Shown here one piece after another: positions 14,528-26,900 of a stretch of DNA of 64,000 bases (positions within the stretch are counted from its first letter, which is position 1; each line of letters starts with the position of its first letter). This DNA is from Theocolax elegans. Taxonomy: Eukaryota > Arthropoda > Insecta > Hymenoptera > Cerocephalidae. Where the stretch lies: assembly GCA_026168455.1 (NCBI GenBank), contig CM047428.1, positions 18,132,759 to 18,196,758 of the forward strand, in the 5' to 3' direction. The position numbers and the translations under genes are program-made. The notes under the pieces are model-generated. The model was given only the letters and a program-made list of their open reading frames with translations. It did no database searches and was not told the origin of the DNA.

Positions 14528-17099
14528 GTTGATTTAGGCAAATCTTAATAAACTTAACTTGAAATTCATTTGAATTAATTTTTTTAAATATATATATGTA
14601 TCTATATATACGCGCCATTATTAAAAAATAGCATATAAGAAAAAATGGAAGCAGCGAATAGTATACGTGATTTTTCCCACACGGAGATCTAAACCCTTTA
14701 ATGGATTCGGTGCAAAAAGTTATAACGAATTAAAATTTTGTTTCTACTAAAACTGAGGATATATCAACGAGAACGTAAAAGATTCATGAGCGCGTAACCG
14801 TAAACGCACACGCACACGCACACACATGGGAAAATATATACTTATTTATATGTGTATGGATTTTCAAATAAACGAAACTATATAAGCTAGTTTAGATCTT
14901 CTACGTTTCACATGAAAATGCGTGTTTTATGGATCACTAAAACGATTGTAATATTAATAATACTACAATTAAATATCTATTAACAGTCTTGATATTTATG
15001 ATGAGAACCAAAACGGTTTCGGCGTGTATATATATACCATTCATTGTTTTATTTAGAATTTAAACTATACGATAGAAATATAATGACGCTTTATATAATT
15101 ATAAAGAAAAATATACTTTTATATATAATAAATCATTGCAACTATATGTTATTATAATTTCTCTATACATTCATATACGTAACAACAGAATGATTATATG
15201 TTTTGTTGATAAAAACTATACTCTTTGCACAATGAATTAGATGAAATGAATTGTACAACGTGTCATCAATAATTTTTTTTATTTAGGTTTGTAGAACGAG
15301 CTGCTAATACAACGCTTGTCTCATAGCTAAACGTGATTTGTAGTCATTGCAGTTATATCGACGTTATAGAGGAGTTGAATAAAATTAAATCCTTGCATTG
15401 TCTTTTCATTCACAATATAAAGAAAGCCATACGTACACGAAATAATGGTAACGTAAATATATAAACACGCGGTGAAGAAAAATTTCACACACACTGATCT
15501 ATACTATATAGGCTGGGTAAAAAGATGATTGACACTTGGACACATCGGTGTATATACAAACTGTGCGATTCTTAAAAATCGATTTTTCAGAGTGAAAAGT
15601 AAACGCTTGGACCTAAAAAAACAAACTCAAAGTATATATAGCCTCTTTTTATTAAATATTGAACTTTCCGATGTGTGATCACACGTTTTTCGAAGTTTAA
15701 AATAATATTCGGTGGATTATCAGTGATACCCAATGGCGTGTATTTTGTTTTTCTCTTTACAACATTGAAGCTAAGAATTATCCTGTTTCGAGTTTCGTAA
15801 CGTAAGTTTTGCAAGTTAAATATTTGAGGTGTCTAAAAAGTGATCAATTATTCAAATATCATAATTACTCTTTGTTTAAAGTATAAGCCTTTGGTTACTT
15901 TCGAGTTAGAACATGAGGCGATTAAAAAAGTGGCCTTCGTCTATAACGAATATTGCCTTTCGTCATAATTTCTAAGCTCCAGCAGCTACGGAAACCTTCG
16001 ACCTAATATCACTCGAATATGTGTATATACATACATTATACATACGTACATATGTGTAAACCTGTACATTTATTACCGTATACATATATATGCATTATAA
16101 TGCAAATTTACATAAATAAAAGCCATTAAAATCCAAATGTTTTTGATTTGTTTCTTCACGCGAAGGTTACTCTATACCTATTCCTTATATTTAAATGACT
16201 AATTATTTTAAAATTATAATTCTATTTTAGATAATCGAATCGTCAATTAATTAAATTAACATAGTTAATTAGTAAAATGAACATTATCATAATTTATAAT
16301 ATTTATAATGTGCAATATAATAAAATAAATAGAGGAAGGAAGAAAACCTGATTGCCTCATTAACAGCTTTGTATAAATATTATCAACAAATCCTGCAGCA
16401 AGGAAAACTGAGTAATAAAAAGATGTTCAAAACTTAATTACATAGGTGACAGAAAATAAACAAGGAAACTATTACATGCTCATGTTTCCGGGAAACGATA
16501 TACTTAATTTAAACTTTGGGTGACATTTTTTGGATTTTTAAAAATACAATTCCTTTTTAGTTTCATATAGTTATTATGTTACTTTTAAAGTATAGGCGTG
16601 TTCATTGCATTAATCTTAACCTTAATAAAATGAAATTCTCTAACTCACGCACGCACAAGTAGAATCAACAGTTAAAACCTGTTGAACGGTAACCTATATA
16701 TAACACACCTACAATCTTTTAAATATATTATGGCATTGATTTAGGGAAAAGATACAAGTGCTTTAAGTATAAATATGAAAATAAACCCAAAATTGAATTG
16801 AATTGTTGAAAACTAAAGGAGCGTAGATTTTCATCGTTGAAAGCGAGAAATTTTGGTAATAAAACTACTTTGCTACTTAGTTAATAATTTGCGAAACGTA
16901 TGCGAAGACAAGTCGTTCACTTTCGAAAGCACTTAATCGCATATTTACACGCCAAAAAAGTACCTCCGGTACGGTTGTAAAAAAAAATGACACAAATAAT
17001 AATCGCGAATCGGAGAGGATCGATCGATTTCATAAAACATAAAGAGAGAAAAAGCGTAAAAGGTAAAGTATGCGCAAGGTAAGGAGAGGAACAAAAGAA

Positions 17100-17245
17100 A
17101 TCGATATTTTTCTAATAAGAGCATGTATATAGATATAGATCGAATATCGATTGTATATTATATGTGGAGTGAATCTAAGGCGAGTTAATGCCCATATACA
17201 TAAGTTCACCTCCCATAGCGACAAAAGAGTATAAATAAGAGTGGT

Positions 17246-17276
<31 letters not shown>

Positions 17277-18600
17277 GATAGAGAGTGACACGGGTCCCTC
17301 TAGCTCGGCGGTAGAGCGCGGTGTGGTGTGCCTAGAAGGCGGCGCAATCGGAAAAAGGAAAACCCGTTCTCCCACTGAATCGCGTTCCTTTAATCTTGGC
17401 TTCTATACTACTACTATACTACGACTACTACTACTACCGAACGGCTGCACGCGCATTCCGCGCCGCGAGCGTCGCTTCGGTCGTGCCTCCACGCGCACCA
17501 GAGTCCAGAAAGGGGCCCCCTGTAGCCCCGTACACTGACACGTACAGGTATACCCGTATAGGTATACACGTACGTCACGTACAAGCATGCGCGTGTGGGT
17601 ATACTGCACTGTACGGGATACACATACACCTATATGATACGTCTATATATGTATACATATGTATATATATAGAAGAGAAGCGCGCTACGTGTAGACCTTT
17701 CTCCAGAAAGGTAAACCGACGAAAAGGCCCACCTGTCAAGAGAGCGGAGGCTCGAGTCACGCCCGAGAGTCAACCGAATGAATGGCCGCATCCTCCAGTT
17801 ACGAAAGTCGAGGACATAGTATAGAAAAACCCGGAGCAACGCACTCGCGGAGAAAGGCGACACCGAACGCTCCTCCGGGGCTCTCGCGCTCAAATTCTCC
17901 TTCACCATTTCGCGCGGCGGCGCGCACCTGCACTATATGGAAACTCCGCTCAACATGGCTACGCGCACCATCGGGCTGTGAGTATGCGATGCAACTCCAT
18001 GCATATGCAACACTCACGGCTCACGTGCATCGTGCATCGTGCATCCTCCTCCACATCGGTACTCTCAATACACTTTCTTACTCACCGATTTCCACTACGG
18101 TTACTCGTCCTCGTCATCCTCCTCCTCTTTCAAATTCTTCACTTCCCGTTCGATTCGCTCAATTCATCTATTATTTATTGTATACTTCCACTGTTTAATC
18201 TATTTTATTGTTTATATATATTATATTTGTTGTTTAAGAGAAAACACGGTTGGACTTTTCAACTGGTGTGTTATATGTATACGCGATCGTTAAGGGCGAA
18301 CGACTGGTGCACCGCGGCACGCAACATAACTGAACACCGGTTGGTAGGGGAACTGAACCGAGGCGAGACTCGAGAACGGCGCCGGTCTCTCTCTCTCTCT
18401 CTCTTTCTTTCTTGAGGGAGAGGACCGGGACCACAGGTGCCAAGAGGAGGGAGAAAATCGACGGGCGTAGGTGCACTAACGCGGGAACCCAAGCCTAAAT
18501 AGTTTCTGCCTCCATACACTCTCGGAAGTTTCGGTTGGCCCCAACTTTTTGACTTACACACCTTGTGTCTTCCCATGGGAATCATCTATACTCTTCTCGA
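17100..18600. promoter_or_regulatory. GC-richer CpG-bearing island, candidate promoter or first exon
   Basis: This block is clearly richer in G+C and CpG than the flanking AT-rich DNA. It carries (GA)n at about 17260-17283, CTA-type repeats at about 17400-17440 and (CT)n at about 18387-18410, the mix seen at insect promoters and 5' untranslated exons. Several overlapping open frames occur on both strands, and none has a recognisable domain, so I treat them as compositional. On the plus strand an ATG at 17955 in a good context (CAACATGG) is followed by seven codons, then a strong splice donor GTGAGT at 17978-17983. That would make a short first coding exon with leader MATRTIG. No matching downstream exon was recognised. 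Confidence 0.4.
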
Positions 18601-21417
18601 CGGTTGCGAGCCTTTAAATTTGGTATAGCCACACTCTTCGGCTTCGGTTACCTTCATTCTCTTATAGGCTTGGGATTTACGTACGCGTTTCGAACGGTTA
18701 CTAAGACATTTTATCGGATCACTCAAGACAAGGAGTTATTTTGTTAACAAATTAAATACGGGGTACAATTAGTTTACGAAATACTCTTTTGAAACATCGT
18801 ACTTCTCCCATTTCCTATATACATTATAAATAAACTAAATTTTAATTTAAAAAATCACTACAGTGATCCAAGGAACAAAGTATACTGTAACATTTTTAAC
18901 TAAAATACATTTGATCTCCACGTCGTTAAAAATTCATTATCATTTGTATACGAATACGTGATCTTTTTTCATTTTAAACATTAAATTGTAATTAATAATT
19001 CATTCATTTTTTCGTAATGCGTATTACATAAACTTAATTAATCCGACATTAAATCTTACTTATCTGTCAAGAAAGTATAGGTATATGTAAAAATATATAG
19101 ATCAATTGTTAAACAAATAAAGATACATTCAATGCAAAAATGTACACTTCATGGGAAGTCTTATAACGCGTACATACATATTCTCAAAGTTTTTCGCGTA
19201 TAAAATTGGATTAACCGATAAGCTTCTTTCGTGAAATCTATCCTTTACCGAAATAGAATCGATAAGTCAATTTTAACCAACCGTATATTCGGATGAATAA
19301 TACGAGATTTTCCATTAAATTCAAATTAATTTATATACATATAGGTATATATTTATATAAAATTATATTTGACGATATAATGAATATTATTTATTGACAG
19401 ATCAGTAAATTATTTAAATTTCCTTAAAACTTTCTTTAATCATTTACTTAATATAACGAAAGATTGATTGTAAAGTAATAGTAATAATTTAATATGTATA
19501 CCTAAATGCAAACAAGCGTTAATCGAAAAATAGTAATAAAGTTTAACAACGTTCATTTGTATATATGCACATGTTCAATAGAAAGTTAAAGAACGCATTG
19601 AATTATGGAATCGTTGTATATGAATTTTTAATGTATATCTCATTTAACAAAAGTACAATGCATACACCATAAATTGTTTATTGCAGCCGATCCTCAATGT
19701 TTTTTCTTTCTTTCATCTGAATTAATTGTACTAAAACAACGTTTATTCAAATCGCGTAATCGCCCAAGATTCTTCATTTTTATGTATACTCTCGTGTGAG
19801 AGGAAGAACGCGTGCATACATACATATATACAAACGACTGATAAATTTCTATTTTCTAATTGCATTAAATTTTTCTTTAACCATTTTATGTATATAAATA
19901 TATATATATATATATATCCATATTAAGAGGCATGCGCGCAATGTAAGAATCTCGCGTTTACTTGGAGCACTCGAGCGAAGACTGCCGATATATATACATA
20001 CCTATATAATATGCACATAGCTGCGTTGTACGATCTATGCATAAGATGCTTGCGCGACTCGGGCCTCTATTGTTTTTCGCCTTTTTTTTTCATTCTCTTT
20101 CGCATGCACATTCGCGGAAGGTCAGTTTTCCTAAGGAATTTTGCTAAATATATATATATATATACATATACATTTTATATAGTGTGAAGCGGTGAATAAT
20201 CTGTTCGTATCGGGGTTTACGTATAACATATTTAATGCATAGGTATATATACGATTAATATAATACAATGAGGATATTAAGGATGATTAAGAGTATTAAT
20301 GCGCATAGTGCATTATAAAATGCAATCGCGAATGCAATACTATCGTTTAGTATCCAAATAATCGCAGTTACGTAATCTTAAAATGTACACATACATAAGA
20401 CAAAAATGTTATTTAATTTATTATAATAGGATATTCGTGTACGAATTATTATTTTTACACGTACAATTTGCATAATGCCGGATCGTCAAATTAAACTTTA
20501 TTTAACAAAACTATTATACCGTAATTATGCACTTATGCATATAGTATTATTATATATCATCAAATTATAAATTATAAAGATTAATTAAAGTTAACGGTAT
20601 AATATCCGCATAATAAAGCTAATTTTAATTAAAGATTCACTTTGACTTATGACAGTTTTATATAATATTTATTGCGCAACAAATAATTTGAATATTTCTA
20701 TTTCTTAGTTACAAAACAGCAATAAGTTTGAACTTCCGGTTTTTTGTGCTCAATGATATTAAAGATTAGAGCAGTTCTAGCGAATTGCATTGTTTCGTCG
20801 ATAAACCAAACAATGCTTCACTTTTGATTGAGTCTTAATAATCTACTGTATACATAACTACGTGACGAATATCGTTGTATAACTAAAAAAATGTACTTAA
20901 AATATTAATTTTGCAAATTTAAATACAAAAACAATTACATGTTTATATATATAGGTATTTTTAGGAAATTTTAATTTACCGCATCGGGAATATTGTTAAT
21001 AATATTAATAAAATATATGCATATCGAGTTGTACTAAATTCGCGGTATAAAATAATTTGTTTAATATTTATTCTCATTGAACATCTTCGTATATCGTTAA
21101 TTATTGATAATGCATATTAGCTTGGAGAAGGTTACACTTTTTATTAACAATTTTTTTTCTTAAAGTCATTGGATTGTATAAAGTTCGATGCTTTGTCACG
21201 GTGTGCATATACCTTTGTCACGTTGGCGTTACGAAAACTTACCCACTGGTTAATTGGCCAAATTAAATTCGATCTTGGTGCGATAATAGTTTTTCCTTAA
21301 AATCAACACGTGGAGCACGTTTGTTCAGTCACTTTGACAAGTGACTTTAGACAAAAAAATTACAAATATTAATAGACTTATAATGACAAATTTAACTGAT
21401 AAACTTTTTCCTCTCTA

Positions 21418-21640
21418 TACACGGAGAAAAATGTTCGATTAAAAATGACTGTACTCTTTAAGAAAGATAGAAGAAACTGTCAGAATAAGAAAAAATTGTT
21501 ATAGTTATAGTAAAATTTAATGGAAGTTGCTATCAAAAATTAGTATATATATATATATTAAATTTTACCATACAGTATAACCATTTTTTCTCATTCTGGC
21601 ACAGTTTGTCCTGCTTTCCTAAAGGGTATAGTAATTTATA
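21418..21640. mobile_element. Small inverted-repeat (MITE-like) element
   Basis: An arm at about 21441-21521 is the imperfect reverse complement of an arm at about 21558-21638, over roughly 80 bases. The loop between them is AT-rich. The left side begins with TACACGGAGAAAAATG at 21418-21433. The same terminal motif occurs in inverse orientation at 26702-26718, which suggests a dispersed family. Such hairpins with a TA-flanked CACGGAGA end resemble non-autonomous DNA transposons, but no transposase is present and the right boundary is unclear. Confidence 0.5.
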
Positions 21641-22517
21641 GAAGTTTTGATGTACTATGAGAAAAAACTTATTTTTAACAGATATAATATATGAACAAGT
21701 TTAACCATTTAATTTTAAGAAATTAGTTATGTATAATATAATTGCACCGTCTAATTGATATACGTGCTATTAATAGGAAGAAAATTAAATAAAAATGATC
21801 AATGCAATATTTTTTCATAAAAGAATTAATTTATTGTTTATTGATAGGTATAGACTATTGTATACCGATCTGATTATTTAAAAATTTTTCTTTTGCGTAT
21901 TCTATCTATTAAAGTATTCATCGACAATATAATAATAAAATATAAAAGCATGCATACTGATTTCAATAAAGAAATATTGAGAAGCATCAAAGATAATCTC
22001 ATTGGTATTTCAATTAACTACAAATAGAAATAAATAAAAAAAAATAATAATTTCTCATTCCATTTGCAACGAAAACCTCTGTATAGAAAAAGGAAAAATT
22101 GTAGTTGTTAACATCATTAAAGCATAATATTTTTCAATCATTTCAATAATCTATACACATGCTTCGTGAATCGACAAAACGGTATATCAAATTCGCGTAG
22201 AGTGAATCGCAGAAAGTTGTATGTATATATATATATAGCAAGTAGGGAATATGTGTGACAATCAGCATGGTGGTAGCTTTGGAGTTGAGCATTGGTTAGT
22301 AAGAAGTATGTGCAGCTTTACGTGTGTATGTATACATATACATTGAGTACAGTATAGATCGACCAATCGAAGATAATGGGATAATTGGACGCCATTTGCC
22401 AGCAGATATATTACCAGCAAACGGCTAAGCTTCTCGGAAACGTAAATAAACTTTGAAGCATGTGAAAAATCTGGTTTATACGTTGTATTACTCACTTTTT
22501 CGATGGAATTACAATTG

Positions 22518-22523
<6 letters not shown>

Positions 22524-22553
<30 letters not shown>
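22524..22553. repeat. (TA)n microsatellite
   Basis: About fifteen TA units lie here in non-coding DNA, seen directly in the sequence. Confidence 0.95.
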
Positions 22554-22556
<3 letters not shown>

Positions 22557-23854
22557 TAGAATTGTGTGAACTGGAAATAAGCGTTCGAATTGACGTTATA
22601 GGTTGTTAAACTTTTGGTTTTACAATATTTTTATTCATTACATCGATGTTCTAGTCGTTATTCATTTTTTTTATGTATATTACATTCGTCAAAATCTATC
22701 AGTAATCAGCATAGATATCCGCTAACGGAATAGAAACGTTCATATTTATTATTCCGTAAAAAAAACTACTTAACTACTTAAATACGTAAACCAACTTTTC
22801 CGTGATATTAACCAAGAAAAATATTTTATTAAAATGTATTATTTCAATAATAACATACGTATGTATAAAATAACTTAATTGTTAGGTTGATGAGTCAATC
22901 AATAATGGTTTTTATTAAACTGCACGCGACAAACAAGTCGTTAACAAGACGTTCGATTGTCAATCCATTATCATATTAATTTAACGTTTTATCAAATCTA
23001 ATAATAATAATAATATACAGAGAAAATGAAAATTCTCGTAAAGTGAATAAAATATAGTTTTTTCCCAAATTTCTCATGATTATTTTGATACAAAATTTTA
23101 AATAATAAAGATTGTTTGTTTTCTGGTGACGTGCAATGAGCGACCTGTGATAAAATAAATGTGTAATGCACCGATGCGACTGTCACAAGAGAAAAACAAC
23201 AATCAGTCACGAGAAAATAAAAATTCTCAAAACACGTGTGAACGAGATAAAACAGTTGAAGGAAAGAGAACGAATGGCATCGATGTCTGGTTAAGCCCAT
23301 ATCAATTTAACGAAGTAACATTGTCTTTATTGATACCGAAAGAAATAAGAATACAAGTAATGATTTTATAGCAAGACCATGAGCCAATCTTTATACTATT
23401 GATTTACATAACAAAAGGTACTTACCTAAGTGTATAAGCTGCCTACGCGCAGATCATATACGAATATGGGGAGACGCGCAATGTGAATGCATCTCTCGTA
23501 GATCGAGAAATTGCGAATTCCATTCGAGCGATAATTAAGGTTAAATCGCGCGCTACGGCTCGATCGCTTTGAGTTGATGATCCTGATAGAACTGGTTTTT
23601 CTCACATGTCAATGACATCTTACAATTGCTTCTTGTAATTGGTAATCAACCGGTAAGATATATCATAAATATAGCTACCTACTTTATCAGCTGTCGGTCA
23701 ATAAACGTATGTTCGATTGTAGGTACGATGTACAATTACACCGAAGTTTGTTAAACTTTTATATAGAAAATGATTAAGAAAAATAATGTTACACATAAAC
23801 TGTAAAAGGCATATTATTTTTAAAAAAACACTAGATATTAATATAAATATTATA

Positions 23855-23860
23855 TTTATT
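23855..23860 (-). terminator. Poly(A) signal of the esterase-like gene
   Basis: AATAAA reads on the minus strand about 53 bases downstream of the esterase-like stop codon at 23913-23915. Position and hexamer fit a short 3' untranslated region. Confidence 0.5.
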
Positions 23861-23912
23861 TTAAATTTAAAAATTATTATTTGTTTAAAGCTGCAGACTT
23901 CATACTTGTTCA

Positions 23913-26900
23913 TTAACCGAAAATTGGTATCGGATTTTTAGGAAGAGAAATAGGTAATTTCGATTTACGTGAATCTCCACTAGGTTTTGGAGAGGATGTA
24001 GGTTTCTCCATTATTTTATTCAGTGGATTCGGAATAATATTAGTAGGCTTTGGTAATGGTAAATTTTCAGTTAATTTGTTAGTATCTGGTATTATATCTG
24101 TTGGCTTAGGTAACGGTAACTGCTCACTTATTTTTTTCCCATTGGCTAACGGATCTTTAAGTATCGTGTCGGAAATGATATTAGGTAACTTGTCGGGACT
24201 AATTGGAGATTTTGAAAATACATCTGGGCTCAAAAATTCAGATACCGATCCAACTTTCGGTAGAGATGGAGTGTTTGTAAAAGTTGATAGTGTTTTTTTA
24301 ATAGTTTTTAATGGTTCTTTAAGATCTACGTGGAAAAGACTGCAAGCAACTGATTTAAATCTTTCTTCTATTCCTGTCCATAAGCCCATTTCACAAAATC
24401 TAAAAAATATTGAAACAATGTTAACTTATTTAATGGAATTATAGAGTATTTTTTGGCTCATTTAACTTATAATCAATATTTTGTAGACAACTCGACATTT
24501 TGTACACAGAAAAAGTTTCTATACGATGATTTTAAAAATGATCAAATAGACTTTTTAAAATTATACAATAAAATTAAAAATTACAGTGTCACCAATTTAC
24601 CTGAATTTTTTGGATATTTGTGGTTTCGATGTGATACTTAAGTAACCGTCGTCATCATTTCCTGAGAATGTCGGTAGAGACAATGGATTTAAACTATTAC
24701 CGTTAGGTTTTGAATTAATGTTTGCATCGCCACTTCTGGCAAAATTGGCTATAAGATCAGTAAAAATATCCTTAACTTGCTGATCGTCTTCCTTAAAATT
24801 AGCTCTTTCGTGCATTTCTTCACCATGTATATTATTTGGTTCGAATACGTATCCTAAATCGTCTCCATGACCAGTCATACCTGTTTTAAAAAGTAATAAT
24901 GTATTTCAAATGATATGTAATATTAAACAATACATTAAATTTTATGGCATATTAACATTTGGACTAACCGGTTTCAGCGGAATTACCAACAATGGGAAGT
25001 CCACCAAGGAAATCCTTACCAAAGCCTAATTTGCTTTTATGATCGAAACTGTATAAAAATGCTTTAGACTTTTTAGACCAATTTTTGACGGTCAAGAAAG
25101 CAGGTGCGTTAAATATCGCATCGTTCAACGTTTCGGCGACTTTAGCTATGCTATCGATTTTTTTACTATTATCATTACTAAATGGATTTAGATATTTACT
25201 AAAAGCTTCAGGTACAAATTGACGCGTAACGTTACCAATGCTGGGTACGATTTTTTGTAAATCAGGTACAAGATTTTTCGACAAAAAATCCGGAAATTTC
25301 TTCAACGTTTGGGTTATTGTATCTTTAAACGGACCATATACTGCTCCACCAGTTTCGTCTTTAACAACTCCTGTGAGAAGTGGAATATCAGGAAGGTCAT
25401 CCAGGTTAAAGGAATCTTCAGGTTCATCGGTTACGAAATTTGGTAATGATCTGTGTGGTAATGATCAAATATAATTGTATACTCGAAACCTCGAAGTAAT
25501 GAGAAACGAAATATATTTTTGATTATTTACCTTAAATCATTTTTTCCTTCAACAACTGGTCCTGCGCCAAGAAGTGATGACAAATCGGATACGAAGCTTC
25601 TTGCTTGCTTGGAAACGCTTTCTTGTTTAGTATCGTGATCAATCAATCTTGCGTAAGGTAACGCACGAAGACAATGTACCATTTGTACGGTATCGTTTAC
25701 CGGGCAATTATTGTCAGCGGCCAATGTCTCGGTAGTTCTTACTGGTTCCCTATCGACTGCGAATCGAGAAAGTACCGAGCCGGACATAGCAACGATACCG
25801 CTAAAATACGCTAAAAACAAAATAATATACTCATATGTAATATTAAAACAATATATTTATACACATAAGGTAATATTTTATTTATTTACATTTTCCAAAT
25901 TTAGATAGACCCAATAAGAAAGCTGAACTTGCACCAGTTCCTTGACCAAAGGCTACGATTCTTTGTGGATTTCCACCGAAAAATTCTATATAATTTCTAA
26001 CCCATTCCGTAGCCAATATCATATCGAACAGACCATTGTTACCCGATAGATCTTTGGTACCGCTGCTTAAAAATCCTGTAACCAATATGTATATGATTAC
26101 TCTTTTCTTAATTTCGATCATCTAAATCATAAATATAAAAATTGAGAAAGGTCACCTAGTGATCCCAATCGATACTGGAAAGACACTACGATGACTTTTT
26201 TTTCGATAAGTGTACGCATCCCGTATTGCGTAGCTGCTCCTCTCCGGAAACCTCCTCCGTGGATCCATATTAATACAGGGTACCCGTCTGTAGCGTCGGG
26301 CAGTGCAGGTGTGAATACATTAAGGAAAAGGCAATCTTCGTCACCGATCACAACACCGTTCTCGTTTGGTTGCGGGCATGGTGGGCCCCACAGAGTAGCA
26401 TTTACATCTCCTTCTAAATAGAGTGGTACCGATCTCTGAAATACAAAGCAACGTTTCAGTATACAGTTATATTCGGATTTTATGTTGTATGGAGAGGAAA
26501 AAGTATCAATGATTATTATCCTGTTTAGAACTGATTAATATATATATATGTCAAGTAATTGGGAACCATGATGCAAAAAGAAAGAGAAAAAGTACTCGTT
26601 ACATGATATTTTAGTATTCAGTGCTGTATGAATTACAGGTAGTAAGTCCAAAATTGTTTCATCGTTTCTGACTTACTATTCGTGTATAGTAATAATTGCT
26701 TTTTTTTCTCTCCGTGTAATTACAACTTTATTAATAATTTCGTCAATGATCACTCTATTGATAAATTTTATCCCCTCGTGATTTCGAGTATAAAAAAAGT
26801 AAATTGTTATTTAATAATAAATTTTAATATTGGAATTAAGACATTTAATTTATTATAACATACTGTACATTAAATGTATTATAAAAGTGTTTGAAGTCAA

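Larger units (their letters stand above)
1..17100. other. Gene-poor AT-rich region, no supported gene
   Basis: I find no convincing coding exon here. All open frames are short, lack family motifs and mostly read through low-complexity DNA. The region is AT-rich with microsatellites: (CT)n at 3621-3651, alternating AT/CG/CA at about 4025-4055, (CG)n at about 4978-4993, (TG)n at 6123-6140, (GA)n at about 6192-6216 and (AT)n at 14494-14522. GC-richer, less repetitive islands at about 1790-2120, 5740-6540, 12290-12760 and 13600-14240 interrupt it and may be regulatory DNA or non-coding exons. It could be intergenic, or the intron of a gene lying outside the window. Confidence 0.6.
18750..23850. 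other. AT-rich non-coding stretch upstream of the esterase 3' end
   Basis: No gene is supported here. The stretch is AT-rich and contains a small inverted-repeat element at about 21418-21640, a (TA)n tract at 22524-22553 and an AAT trinucleotide tract at about 23001-23017. The open frame at 23159-23371 has no recognisable motif and is probably chance. Confidence 0.55.

Noticed and set aside
17396..18415. Several 90-145 codon frames on both strands of the GC-rich island
   Set aside because: They overlap each other in different frames and carry repeat-derived Tyr, Ser or Leu runs. Higher GC lowers stop density, which explains them.
24076..24444. A 122-codon plus-strand frame
   Set aside because: It is antisense to the last exon of the esterase-like gene, whose frame is supported by phase and family motifs.
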